This document shows positions 9,084-18,263 of a stretch of DNA of 64,000 nt, in pieces (position 1 is the first letter of the stretch; every line of letters starts with the position of its first letter). Source of the stretch: Ilyomonas sp963790435. GTDB lineage: Bacteria; Bacteroidota; Bacteroidia; Chitinophagales; Chitinophagaceae. The translations under genes were made by a program, and so were the position numbers. Below the pieces are notes generated by a model that was not told where the DNA came from, made no database searches, and saw only the letters and a list, made by a program, of their open reading frames with translations. The stretch covers positions 558,001 through 622,000 of the forward strand of contig CAWBOI010000003.1 in NCBI GenBank assembly GCA_963790435.1, given 5' to 3'.

Positions 9084-12000
9084 CTATTCTTTTATAAATT
9101 TCTTACTAAATGATTTTCCTTCAGAACTTACACTTACTACATACATGCCTCTTTGCAGGCCTGCCACGTTAATATCAACCCTGTTAAGATTGTCGGTTGA
9201 TGGCAACGTTATCGTTTGTACAGTAACACCTGCTGCATTGCGAATGGCCACAGCCTTATCAAGATGATCGGCAGTATTTATCATTTCGTCAAAAGACAAA
9301 TGAATTACATCCTTCGCCGGGTTGGGATTTACCTTGAAAGAGATATTATTTACAACAACCGTTTTGCTTGTTGAAGCAACACTGTCTTTGTTGTTGCGCT
9401 GTGTAATGCGATAGTAGTTTTTACCAGCCAATGGAGAAGCATCCTGGTATTGATAAGTTGTAGCAGTGCTGTTGTTGGCAGTTACAGTAGCCTTACCAAT
9501 GGTAGTAAAGTTTTGTGCGTCGGATGAGCGCTGCACTTCGTAATAAGAAGCCGCGCTGCTTTGATTGTCAACTTGCCAGTTCAGCTTTGTGGCTGTGCTG
9601 TTTATTGCACTGCTCGCTGTTGCATCAACCAAATTACCTGCAAGAGATATTGATTGCTGTGCTATTGCATTTGTTGAGCCTTGTGCTGTATACGGTTTAA
9701 ACAACACCAATGATGTGTAAGGCTGCAAGGTAACAGTGCCGCTGTAAGTGGCACCTTTTGCATCCATGTAAGTGCCGCTTAGAGTAAACGTTTTAACGGT
9801 TTTGTAAGGGTTGTACTGAAACACAATGTAATCATCAGGATTGGTTGGTGTGATGGTTGCCTGTTGCAGTACTACGTTATCTATCCATACAGCGCCGTTG
9901 GGCTGTGCAACGTCAAGCTCGATAGAAACACGGCCACTCACAGTTGGAATAAAACCAAACTGAAAATCCTGACGGTTGGATGGAACCGGAACAATAACTT
10001 TTTGTGTTATGACATTATTAGGAGGATCTTGTTGTTTTAAATACACCGTCATTGGGCGACCACTGGCTACTCCCTGCATGGTGAATGACAACTGATAACC
10101 CTGACCGGCTGTAACCGAATTATCGGTTGATAATGTTGCATAAAAATAATTGGATGGAGAATAGCTTTTTGCTGAAAGCTGCAAGGTACCGCCATCCAGC
10201 TTATTGGATATCCAACTTGTGTTCATATCACCCGTTGGCGACCACTTGGCTACATTATAAATGTTTGAACTAAAACTGCCGTTTGGAAAAAGATTGGAGC
10301 CGGATAAATTGCTTGCAGTAAATGGTGATATGGTAGCAGGCGACGTTTGTGAACCGGCATCCAGACCTAAGTTCGATTGCCAACTGTCTAACGTTTGATA
10401 ATAAGTGTTATACAGACCACTGTTACCAATCAGGTCCATGTTATAAAACATGAAGTTGTTATCAATAGGGCGACAATAGTAGTTGTTGGTGAAAGTGCCC
10501 ATCTGCGGAAGGTTATTCGATCCACTCTCTGACTCTAACCGGCTTACCAATTGTGAAGCCGTTCTAGAAAAGCAAATATTATTTTTAAATACTACACTGC
10601 TTAGCGGGTTGTTTTCACGCACGCCTAAAAACTGCTCGTTCCCATTATTATAAAATGTATTGTTTTCAATATCAGAGTAAGTAGCAGTGTGATTGAAAAA
10701 CCCGGTTTGTGCACAGTTAGCTACCGTATTGCGCAAAGCAGTTACATGGTTGGTATTATTATCGAAATAAATACCCACAGCAGGAATATAAGTAGGATCG
10801 GGAGTTCCGGCGTTAGCTCCAATACCGTTTACTACAACATTATCTAAAATTGATTTGTTGTTGAAAATTACATTATTACCATTTGAGGTGTAAATGCCAC
10901 CGCAGTCATCCACCGTTACACCGAAAGTGTTTACATAACAGTTTTGAATGCTACTCCAATCTCCATCAAAGTGAATGCCGTTGGAACCGGAATTATCCAC
11001 TTCACAATATTGTATTAAATTGTTACTGCCATTTACATACATACCCTGGTTTGCGTTCCCGGCGTTCTGCCCCATGCCTGGAATAATAGCAGTATTCGTA
11101 ATCATATCGTTTTGTATGGTGGTATAATCACACGACCAGTATAAATTAATTCCATCGTTATTGGTGTTATTAATTGTAGAGTTAGAAAGCGTAAAGTAAT
11201 CAGAACTCAAAGCCTTCACTCCATCAATACCGGTAAAGTTGACATTACAGTTATTAACCGTGATATTATTAGAATTGGTCAGTTGAAAAGTATAGGAGTT
11301 AGCACCTTGAAAAGAAAGGTTATTAAAGGTAATATAGTTTTGAAAACTAATACTCACCAACGTTTCAACGGTACTGGATTGCACATTGTACGCATTGGGA
11401 TTGTTATCACTAAAATACATTTGCAGCCGGCTTCTGCTTCTGTCATAATACCATTCTCCATCCTGATCAAGCGTGTTGGTGTTGTTGACAATGAAGAAGC
11501 CGTAGTTGTCGCCAAACATAGGATTGCCATCCACAGCGGCGAAATTCAGCGTATTGCCTGAGTGAGAGTAAATGGTGGTTCTGTCAAGCGTCCAGTGGTT
11601 TTTACGAACCACAATGTCGGCACCTGTCCAGTTAGGTGAAGAAGGGAGTGAATTAGAGGTAATCTGAGAAGAACCATCGTTATCATCAATGTTTAAATAA
11701 CCACCATTGTCTGCGTCACTGTTCGGGTATCTGCCAATACCTTGCTGCTGGTTGTTTTTTATTACCATTCTTACCATCCCGTTGGGTTGCCAGAAAGGGG
11801 CTTCCCACACATTGCTGCGCACCTGTTTCCAGTTCATAGCATAAGAAAAGCCATTGATAACCGGTTTGTCTCCTGAACCATAAGAACCAAAGGTGATGGG
11901 ATTGCCGCTGTTGCCTGAAACGGTAACATTAATGCCGGTGTATATTCCGTCAAATGTATCGCCGCTTTTAAATAACACCTGGTCGCCTGGTTGCAAAAGA

Positions 12001-12167
12001 TACATGATAGAGTTGAGCTTACTGATACTTTGCCATGGAGTTGATGAGTTTTGTGCCTGCGAGGTACTTCTTGAATCATCACCTGAAGAGGAAGAAAAAT
12101 AATACGTGGCCGCGTTGACAACCGCTGCTATATGCAGCAGCAAAATGGGTAAAATAAACTTTCTCAT
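9084..12167 (-). CDS. Secreted right-handed beta-helix/T9SS protein, tandem paralogue
   Basis: Paralogue of the gene at 5278-8361 with the same architecture: signal peptide (MRKFILPILLLHIAAVVNA), pectate-lyase-like start, beta-helix, CBM-like jelly roll, FnIII-like part and T9SS type A C-terminus (NPNPAKDVIHLSF...SFSKKFIKE). The frame stays open for 84 more codons upstream, but the start at 12165-12167 is chosen because it begins a clear signal peptide and gives exactly 1027 aa, the paralogue's length. Similarity is uneven. The N-terminal 230 codons and parts of the C-terminus are almost identical at DNA level, while the central helix turns differ, as expected after duplication with gene conversion or diversifying selection on the binding face. 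Substrate unknown. Confidence 0.88.
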   Translation of the reverse strand: MRKFILPILLLHIAAVVNAATYYFSSSSGDDSRSTSQAQNSSTPWQSISKLNSIMYLLQPGDQVLFKSGDTFDGIYTGINVTVSGNSGNPITFGSYGSGDKPVINGFSYAMNWKQVRSNVWEAPFWQPNGMVRMVIKNNQQQGIGRYPNSDADNGGYLNIDDNDGSSQITSNSLPSSPNWTGADIVVRKNHWTLDRTTIYSHSGNTLNFAAVDGNPMFGDNYGFFIVNNTNTLDQDGEWYYDRSRSRLQMYFSDNNPNAYNVQSSTVETLVSISFQNYITFNNLSFQGANSYTFQLTNSNNITVNNCNVNFTGIDGVKALSSDYFTLSNSTINNTNNDGINLYWSCDYTTIQNDMITNTAIIPGMGQNAGNANQGMYVNGSNNLIQYCEVDNSGSNGIHFDGDWSSIQNCYVNTFGVTVDDCGGIYTSNGNNVIFNNKSILDNVVVNGIGANAGTPDPTYIPAVGIYFDNNTNHVTALRNTVANCAQTGFFNHTATYSDIENNTFYNNGNEQFLGVRENNPLSSVVFKNNICFSRTASQLVSRLESESGSNNLPQMGTFTNNYYCRPIDNNFMFYNMDLIGNSGLYNTYYQTLDSWQSNLGLDAGSQTSPATISPFTASNLSGSNLFPNGSFSSNIYNVAKWSPTGDMNTSWISNKLDGGTLQLSAKSYSPSNYFYATLSTDNSVTAGQGYQLSFTMQGVASGRPMTVYLKQQDPPNNVITQKVIVPVPSNRQDFQFGFIPTVSGRVSIELDVAQPNGAVWIDNVVLQQATITPTNPDDYIVFQYNPYKTVKTFTLSGTYMDAKGATYSGTVTLQPYTSLVLFKPYTAQGSTNAIAQQSISLAGNLVDATASSAINSTATKLNWQVDNQSSAASYYEVQRSSDAQNFTTIGKATVTANNSTATTYQYQDASPLAGKNYYRITQRNNKDSVASTSKTVVVNNISFKVNPNPAKDVIHLSFDEMINTADHLDKAVAIRNAAGVTVQTITLPSTDNLNRVDINVAGLQRGMYVVSVSSEGKSFSKKFIKE

Positions 12168-12733
12168 GTTTGTTTTTCTTTTTGAAAAATTGTTTGTGTT
12201 AATACTTATTTTGTTGACAGATATGAAAAGCCTATTCACTCGTATGATAGAGCGAGCAACTGCCTGTTGAGATAATTTTAAAACATTAAATAAATCGAGT
12301 TTCAATGACTGCTTGTTTGTTACTGCTTTAACCATTTTATCGTTATATAACCGTTTACCTGGTAAAATGCTACACGATAAAACGTGACGATTATCATAGA
12401 ATATAAGGCACTGTTTCAATTCAAGTTTTGGTACCGATTATAATGTCTAAGTAATCAAATTTTGGCGGCGAGCAATTGGCAATAACCGTTCCAAAATTTA
12501 AAAAGTGGATATTATTCTACATGCCAAAAAAAGATTTAACGATATGCAATCGTTTGCAAAAAAAGTGAAATAACAAACCTGTGTACCCTTTTTTTCCCAG
12601 CGGAGAGTTTGTAAAAGAATAACTGCCTTCCTATCAACAGATATTGAATTGGAGGATACAATGTTTCAAAAAGGAGGCAAAAACAAACGTCTGTTTAAGT
12701 AATACAAACATTGGTAGAAAGTAAGGCAGGTGC
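12168..12733. other. Intergenic region between the symporter and the second beta-helix gene
   Basis: This region holds the upstream region of the 9084-12167 gene and one copy of the dispersed 11-bp motif (12677-12687). The first 250 bases are an upstream open extension of the beta-helix frame that I do not regard as coding. I saw no clear TAnnTTTG promoter, RNA gene or repeat. Confidence 0.5.
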
Positions 12734-13966
12734 TTATTTAATTTCGTTGAACTTATCTAACCAGCCTCTTCCTTCTATAATACGGGCTGTTAACATACCG
12801 GCAGCCGTATCGCAGGTAACATTTAAAATGGTAGCCGCAGGATCAACCAAAGTACCAATTACCATTACTACCGGAAAGGCTTCCATCGGGAAATGATATA
12901 CCGACATTACCAGCAGTTCGCCTAAGTAACCACCGGCAGGGATGCCGCCTTCTACAAGGCTTACAAAAACAGTAATTAATAAAGCAATGGCAAGAACATC
13001 AAACCCTGTGAACGACTTATGAAAGAGTGCAAACACAGCGGCAATTTTAATAACGGAAGAAATGGCTGAACCGTCTTTATGAAGCGTCGCCCCGAGTGGA
13101 ATGGCAATGTTACCAATGTAAGCCGGGATGCCCATTTTGCTGGAAGCCACCAAATTAACAGGAATGGTCGCAATACTGCTGCAAGTGCCAACCGCAGTTG
13201 CCGAAGGAGCAATATTGTTTTTCCAGTATTGTTTTACTGCTTTGCTTCCGCCGGCTATAAAAGCATATATACTGAATAAAACCGCATAATCAAACAAACC
13301 CACACCATGATACAATGCCATTGCCCGCACATAACTATGCAACAACTGCGAGCCAAGTGTACCCACCTGCACAGCGAAAAAAGCACCCAAACCAATCGGT
13401 GCTCCTTTCATAATTAAGAGTAAGATTTGAGTAAATACTTCGCTTCCGCCTTTTAAAAAATTTATGAACCTTTCGCCTTCTTTGCCACTGCGCAAAACAG
13501 CGAAACCAGTGAGTGCTGAAAAGATGATAAGCGCAAGCATGTTACGGCGTGAAAAAATTTTATACACATCATCGGCTGTAAGCATAGATACAATCTGATC
13601 GCCCAAACTGATGTTTTCGTTTTGCGGTGCAGCAAACAAAGCGTTGGTTTTGATTTCGCCAATAGGAAATAGGGAAACACCAATAATAGTAGCAACGCCT
13701 GCAATTACAACAGTTAGCAAAAAGCAAAGCATGAGTACGCTCATTAATTTTCCAAACTTTTGTGAGCGGTCAACGGTTGCAATGGATGATGAAATGGTAA
13801 AAAAAACAAGCGGCACAACAGCCGTAAAAAGCAGGTTTAAGAAGATGTCGCCAATGGGCTTTAAAAAATTGATTTTTGTGCCGAACGTGATGCCTAAAAT
13901 GCTGCCAACGATAACACCGCTAAGAAGCAATAAAATATTTGAATAACGTTTTAGAAAATTGTTCAA
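12734..13966 (-). CDS. Dicarboxylate/amino acid:cation symporter (DAACS family)
   Basis: Inner-membrane secondary transporter of the GltP/DctA family, importing C4-dicarboxylates or acidic amino acids with H+ or Na+. The 410 aa length is usual. The family serine-rich re-entrant motif region is visible as TAVGTCSSIATIPVNLVAS (about 255-275), followed by the glycine- and Asp-rich segments LGATLHKDGSAISS and VTCDTAAGML (about 385-395), which line the substrate site. Substrate specificity is not readable. It is monocistronic, with the PDO gene's terminator on its upstream side. Confidence 0.9.
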   Translation of the reverse strand: MNNFLKRYSNILLLLSGVIVGSILGITFGTKINFLKPIGDIFLNLLFTAVVPLVFFTISSSIATVDRSQKFGKLMSVLMLCFLLTVVIAGVATIIGVSLFPIGEIKTNALFAAPQNENISLGDQIVSMLTADDVYKIFSRRNMLALIIFSALTGFAVLRSGKEGERFINFLKGGSEVFTQILLLIMKGAPIGLGAFFAVQVGTLGSQLLHSYVRAMALYHGVGLFDYAVLFSIYAFIAGGSKAVKQYWKNNIAPSATAVGTCSSIATIPVNLVASSKMGIPAYIGNIAIPLGATLHKDGSAISSVIKIAAVFALFHKSFTGFDVLAIALLITVFVSLVEGGIPAGGYLGELLVMSVYHFPMEAFPVVMVIGTLVDPAATILNVTCDTAAGMLTARIIEGRGWLDKFNEIK

Positions 13967-14082
13967 AATAGGATATTATGTTTTGATGATAAACAACAGC
14001 AGCTAACTTACTTCTTTCTTCCATAAAATATCTAACTATCCTTTTTATAAATTACATTGTTTATCTTTTTATGGCAAAAACA

Positions 14083-14115
14083 AACCCTGTTTTGTTTTTA
14101 CACAAAAACAGGGTT
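14083..14115 (-). terminator. Terminator hairpin of the persulfide dioxygenase gene
   Basis: Arms at 14083-14093 and 14105-14115 (AACCCTGTTTT and its complement). On the minus strand the stem runs into TTTGTTTTTGCC, a copy of the dispersed motif (14074-14084) acting as U-tract. Confidence 0.8.
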
Positions 14116-14138
14116 AAAGCAATTGAATCAATTTATTT

Positions 14139-15551
14139 TCAATTCAGCACTTCTGTGCTCTTTTCAGTTTCTATCTTGTCTTCATTTTTTAAAGCCGCAT
14201 AACCGCCGCTGATGTTGCGCAAATTATGAATGCCCTGTTGTTTCAATAACGAAGCTGCAATTACGCTGCGATAGCCACCTGCACAATGCAAATACACATT
14301 ATCAGTATCATTAATGCCCGAAATACTTACCGGATCAATCATGTTTTCCAGCGGAATATTTACAGCTTCTTTTACATGACCATCCCCGAATTCCACTTCT
14401 TTTCTTACATCAACAATGACCATATTGTTGTCAAACGGAATGTCCATTGCCACTTCATCAGCTTCAACATTGATAATCATATCAACAGGTTCGCCGCTCT
14501 TTTTCCATGCCTCAAAACCACCTTCCAAATAGCCATCAATCTTTTCAAATCCAACTCTTGTCAATCGAATAATGGTTTCTTTTTCCATGCCTTCTTCCGT
14601 TACCAGCAACAGCGCATTTGTGAATGATAATAAGCTTCCTGCCCACTCAGCAAAACGTCCTTCCAAACCAATATTGATAGAGCCAGGCACAAAGCCCGCC
14701 GTAAACGCATCGCCATTGCGTGTATCGAGAATAGTGGTGTGGTTTTGTATTGCCCTTTTTTTAAACGCTTCAACCGGTAAAGCGGTTAAGCCTTTCTCTA
14801 AAATTGTATCCAAGTTTTCGTATCCTTTTTTGTTCATTTCTGCATTGATGGCAAAGTATTGTGGTGGCTCCGAAAGCCCTTCGGTAACAGCTTTTACAAA
14901 CGTCTCTGCGGTTTTAGGTTGCAATGCATAATTGGTTCGCTTTTCTTCACCGATGGTACTGTGTGTTTGCGGTCCTAAATTTTTGCCGCAACTGCTGCCA
15001 GGCCCATGTGCCGGATACACCAGCACATCATCGGCAAGCGGCAAAATTTTGTTTTGCAAACTGGCGAACAATTGGGTAGCCAATTCTTCTGTTGTTATCA
15101 ATCCGCTTATCTGCGCTAAATCGGGTCTTCCTACATCGCCGCAAAACAAAGTATCGCCGGTAAAAACCGCATAGTCTTTTCCTTCTTCATTTTTCAGCAA
15201 AAAACAAGTGCTTTCGGGTGTGTGTCCCGGCGTATGTAGAATTTGTATGGCTACATTTCCCAATTGAAAAATATCGCCATCGCTGGCAACCTGTACTTCA
15301 AAATCAGCCTTGGTTTGCGGTCCGTAAACTATGGGTGCACCCGTAGCTTTGCTTAAATCTAAATGACCGCTTATGAAATCGGCGTGAAAGTGTGTTTCAA
15401 AGATGTATTTAATATGCGCTTTTCTTTCCTCAGCCAATTGCAGATACACATCTATATCGCGCAGCGGATCAATAATAGCGGCCTCGCCATCGCTTTCAAT
15501 ATAATAAGCGGCTTCGCTTAAGCAGCCTGTATATAATTGCTTGATGTACAT
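14139..15551 (-). CDS. Persulfide dioxygenase-rhodanese fusion (CstB/ETHE1-like)
   Basis: A 470 aa cytosolic enzyme of sulfide and persulfide detoxification. The N-terminal metallo-beta-lactamase fold (about 1-250) has ETHFHADFISGH, HTPGHTPEST, FTGDTLFCGDVGR and VYPAHGPGSS, giving the iron ligands of ETHE1-type persulfide dioxygenases. Two rhodanese-like domains follow (about 265-360 and 370-460). The second keeps a Cys loop, HCAGGYRS, as sulfurtransferase active site; the first has no Cys in that position and is probably structural. The domain plan matches CstB of staphylococci. The upstream gene is an ArsR regulator, and a terminator-like hairpin sits between the two. Substrate (cellular or bacillithiol persulfide) is inferred. 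Confidence 0.85.
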   Translation of the reverse strand: MYIKQLYTGCLSEAAYYIESDGEAAIIDPLRDIDVYLQLAEERKAHIKYIFETHFHADFISGHLDLSKATGAPIVYGPQTKADFEVQVASDGDIFQLGNVAIQILHTPGHTPESTCFLLKNEEGKDYAVFTGDTLFCGDVGRPDLAQISGLITTEELATQLFASLQNKILPLADDVLVYPAHGPGSSCGKNLGPQTHSTIGEEKRTNYALQPKTAETFVKAVTEGLSEPPQYFAINAEMNKKGYENLDTILEKGLTALPVEAFKKRAIQNHTTILDTRNGDAFTAGFVPGSINIGLEGRFAEWAGSLLSFTNALLLVTEEGMEKETIIRLTRVGFEKIDGYLEGGFEAWKKSGEPVDMIINVEADEVAMDIPFDNNMVIVDVRKEVEFGDGHVKEAVNIPLENMIDPVSISGINDTDNVYLHCAGGYRSVIAASLLKQQGIHNLRNISGGYAALKNEDKIETEKSTEVLN

Positions 15552-15563
15552 AAATAAATATTT

Positions 15564-15592
15564 AAAAAAAGAAGGCTGATTTCGCAGCCTTC
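15564..15592 (-). terminator. Intercistronic terminator or attenuator between arsR-like gene and PDO gene
   Basis: Perfect 8-base arms GAAGGCTG (15571-15578) and CAGCCTTC (15585-15592) are followed on the minus strand by seven T (15570-15564). Only 12 bases separate the T-run from the next start codon, so there is no room for a standard promoter in between. Confidence 0.7.
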
Positions 15593-15604
15593 GGATTCAT
15601 TTTT

Positions 15605-15952
15605 TTATGCTACCAATTCTTCCACAAATTTATTAATTTCAGAAATGCGCGGATAGTTAATAGCATAATGAATAAACTTACCATCGCGCTTCGTAATTAC
15701 AATTCCGGCGCGGCGCAAGATGGCAAGATGCTGCGATGCAACAGATTGCTCAAGGCGCAGTTTTACATACAATTCGGTTACAGTAAGCTTTCCGCTTTCG
15801 TCAAGCAGCTTTATCATTTGCTGACGTAATTTATGATTCAAAGCACGCAGAATCAATGCTGATTTTTTAATATGAAGAAAATCAACTTTCACCTGTTCCC
15901 CGTTCTCTGGGTTTGTTAAGGTTACATTAGGAGTGTGAGTGGATGTAAGCAT
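15605..15952 (-). CDS. ArsR-family winged-helix regulator without cysteine
   Basis: A 115 aa DNA-binding protein. The winged helix spans about 30-105, with the recognition helix around LRLEQSVASQHLAILRRAG and a wing at KRDGKFIHYAIN. It lies directly upstream of the persulfide dioxygenase gene on the same strand, so it probably controls it. Persulfide-sensing ArsR proteins (SqrR, BigR) use two cysteines, but this protein contains none, so it cannot sense by that chemistry. It may act as a constitutive, ligand-binding or otherwise regulated repressor. Confidence 0.88.
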   Translation of the reverse strand: MLTSTHTPNVTLTNPENGEQVKVDFLHIKKSALILRALNHKLRQQMIKLLDESGKLTVTELYVKLRLEQSVASQHLAILRRAGIVITKRDGKFIHYAINYPRISEINKFVEELVA

Positions 15953-16039
15953 TGTATAATGTGTGATTTTTAATACAAATAAAAATTATTCCTATTTTTA
16001 AACCGCAAAGAAACAAGTTAATTTCTAAAAATTTTTCTA

Positions 16040-16714
16040 TTATTTACCCGGTGAATAAAATTCTTTCGCATAATACGGTTCAGCATAAGCTACATTGTCA
16101 AACTGCTTCCTTGCATACAGCAATTGAGCTATGCAATTGATGTGTATCAAAGAATAAAATGAGTTGATAAACTTAGCTTTTTGTTGCAATCCCATTATCT
16201 TCTCACATTTATTGTGCCCGCTTCCAAAAAAATACATTTTGTTTTGCGATAATAAGTTCGAAAAACTATTTGGCTCTACAATTAAGGCTTGTGGAGGTAG
16301 TATGGATTGCAACGAAACATTGTAAACGGCTGTAAATACTTCATTACGGCGGGCATCAATCATTGGGCAATACAAAGCAAATGCATACGGCTGTTGCTCA
16401 ATTGCAGCCTTTGCCATGACCTCTAAAGTATTTAGTAAAATGAGCGGTTTTTGCCCAGCATAACAAATGCCTTTCGCCGAAGCCAAACCTACACGCAAAC
16501 CCGTATAGCTTCCAGGGCCATTAACCACTGCAACGGCATCAACCTCATTAAAAGAAATCTGAGAATTGTGCAGAACACTTTGAATGGCAGGCTGTACAAA
16601 ACCTGCATGATTCTTTGGTTCTGAATGAGTAAGAAAATCAATAATACCTTCTTTATTGCACAAACCTACGGTAGCGGTTTCTAAAGCGGTATCAATGCAC
16701 AAGAGCAATGCCAT
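16040..16714 (-). CDS. tsaB: TsaB, tRNA threonylcarbamoyladenosine complex subunit
   Basis: Partner protein of TsaD in N6-threonylcarbamoyl-adenosine (t6A) formation on ANN-decoding tRNAs. At 224 aa it has the family length. The ASKHA-fold N-terminus reads LLCIDTALETATVGL, and the family signature VNGPGSYTGLRVGLASAKG lies around residues 64-84. It is transcribed divergently from ridA, 121 bases away. Confidence 0.95.
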   Translation of the reverse strand: MALLLCIDTALETATVGLCNKEGIIDFLTHSEPKNHAGFVQPAIQSVLHNSQISFNEVDAVAVVNGPGSYTGLRVGLASAKGICYAGQKPLILLNTLEVMAKAAIEQQPYAFALYCPMIDARRNEVFTAVYNVSLQSILPPQALIVEPNSFSNLLSQNKMYFFGSGHNKCEKIMGLQQKAKFINSFYSLIHINCIAQLLYARKQFDNVAYAEPYYAKEFYSPGK

Positions 16715-16835
16715 CAGGTGTTTTAAAAGAGGGCAAGATTACACTTTTTTAAAGTGGCGGCTTCATCTCTGTCTTATAATTTATATTGAAATTGAGTTCA
16801 AAATTTTGGCGCATCTTGCCAGTCAAAACATCGCT

Positions 16836-17222
16836 ATGTCAAAACAAATTATCAACACCGAAAAAGCTCCAAAACCAATCGGGCCTTACAACCAGGCTAT
16901 TATTGCCAATGGCTTTTTATTTATCAGCGGGCAGGTTGCTTTCAATCCAAAAACAAATGAGTTGATTACTACGAGCATTGCTGAAGAAACAAAGCAGGTG
17001 ATGGAAAATTTGTTGGCTATTTTAACTGAAGCCAAACTTACGTTTGAACATGTAGTAAAGACCACCATCTTTTTAAGCGATATGAGTTTGTTTGCTGCTG
17101 TAAACGAAGTGTATGGAAGTTATTTTTCAGGCAATTTTCCGGCAAGAGAAACGGTTGCTGTAAAAACATTGCCACGAAACGTAAATGTTGAAATCAGCAT
17201 GACGGCTGTTATCAATTTATAA
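16836..17222 (+). CDS. ridA: RidA family reactive imine/enamine deaminase
   Basis: A small (128 aa) cytosolic trimeric protein that hydrolyses reactive enamine/imine intermediates such as 2-aminoacrylate. The sequence shows PKPIGPYNQAI, FLFISGQ and the C-terminal ARETVAVKTLPRNVNVEI, where the Arg binds the substrate carboxylate. The start at MSKQIINTEKAP is chosen over an upstream open extension because it matches family N-termini. The gene is convergent with the aldose epimerase, and the last six bases of both reading frames overlap. Confidence 0.93.
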   Translation: MSKQIINTEKAPKPIGPYNQAIIANGFLFISGQVAFNPKTNELITTSIAEETKQVMENLLAILTEAKLTFEHVVKTTIFLSDMSLFAAVNEVYGSYFSGNFPARETVAVKTLPRNVNVEISMTAVINL

Positions 17223-18185
17223 CACGTTTGGTTTTGCCTTATTTATTTGATAGGAAGCCACGAAATCCTTGCTCTGTGCAGGTTCCAGAACGGTTAAGCC
17301 AATGCCATTGTTGAACGAATCGGGCAAACCACTGAGGTTTTCAATGGCAATACATTCTCTGTTTTGAGGAGTGAAGATTTGCAGATACTGATAATTTTTT
17401 TCGGCAAAAATCAGGAGCTGAAAACCACTTTTTGCATCGCGTAAGATGCAGGCCGGCTGCGCTGCATCTTCTTTTACAACGAAGGAATTGTCAAACTCCG
17501 TATTGTTTATTTCTTGCAAAGAATTGAACTGATGAAACGGTAAAAAATTGCCCGTTGGCAACAGGTGTTCATCAAACTGGACCAAAGTATTGGAATGGAT
17601 GCAAAGCAGCGCTTCATCAATTTTTTTATCAAACGAAAAATAAGGATGCCACCCATCGGCAATGGGTATTGGAACAGGGCTTTGGTTGATGATTTTGGTA
17701 GAAACCGTTAAGCGATTATTGCGTTTTAATTCATAACCAATTTCGGCACGATAGGCAAAAGGATAACCTTTATCGCTGTTGTTGTATTCGTAAGCCAGCT
17801 TTACAAAAGCCGATTCTTCAGTGCTGTTTTTTTCAACAACCGCAAAATGAGCATCGAAAAGCAAACCATGTAAAGCTTCGCGGTGATGGTAGTATTTATT
17901 GAACTTATACTGCTCTCCGGCAAATGTATAAATGCCTTCTTTGATGCGGCAAACAAACGGGCTTAGCTTAGCACCCTGAAACAGGGGCGTGATGTTTTGT
18001 TGCGCATCGGCCGTATTTTTAAAACCATAAATCACGTTTGTTTTTGCACCATTTTCTTCAACTGAAAAGCTATTTAGCAAAGCACCAAAAGCATAGATTT
18101 CAGCTCTTGTTCCCATTTCTTTTTCTTCTAAAACAATTACTTCATCTGCGCCGCTTTTACCGTTGGTTGAAACATTAAACAACAT
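17217..18185 (-). CDS. Aldose 1-epimerase family protein
   Basis: A 322 aa protein of the galactose-mutarotase beta-sandwich superfamily, interconverting alpha and beta anomers of sugars. Typical elements are the His in YHHREALHGLLF (about 100-110), the catalytic His region IADGWHPYFSF (about 195-205) and the C-terminal Glu stretch ECIAIENLSG. It is the shorter, non-signal-peptide form. Its exact sugar is unknown. It overlaps the end of ridA by six bases. A copy of the dispersed 11-bp motif lies inside the gene (18037-18047), read as A-K-T-N. Confidence 0.85.
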   Translation of the reverse strand: MLFNVSTNGKSGADEVIVLEEKEMGTRAEIYAFGALLNSFSVEENGAKTNVIYGFKNTADAQQNITPLFQGAKLSPFVCRIKEGIYTFAGEQYKFNKYYHHREALHGLLFDAHFAVVEKNSTEESAFVKLAYEYNNSDKGYPFAYRAEIGYELKRNNRLTVSTKIINQSPVPIPIADGWHPYFSFDKKIDEALLCIHSNTLVQFDEHLLPTGNFLPFHQFNSLQEINNTEFDNSFVVKEDAAQPACILRDAKSGFQLLIFAEKNYQYLQIFTPQNRECIAIENLSGLPDSFNNGIGLTVLEPAQSKDFVASYQINKAKPNVL

Positions 18186-18263
18186 ACAACTTTTTTGCTT
18201 TTAGTTGATTTATAATTGGGGTACAAAAACAAATAGGGGCGAAAGCGCATTTTGGTTTTGCCC

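Noticed and set aside
12168..12419. 84-codon N-terminal extension of the second beta-helix gene.
   Set aside because: It precedes a clear signal peptide, and the paralogue has exactly the shorter length of 1027 aa.
15605..15952. Persulfide sensor of SqrR/BigR type.
   Set aside because: The protein contains no cysteine residues.
17226..18257. TTTGGTTTTGCC words (17226 and 18252) as motif variants.
   Set aside because: They differ within the core (GG for GT) and were left out of the count.
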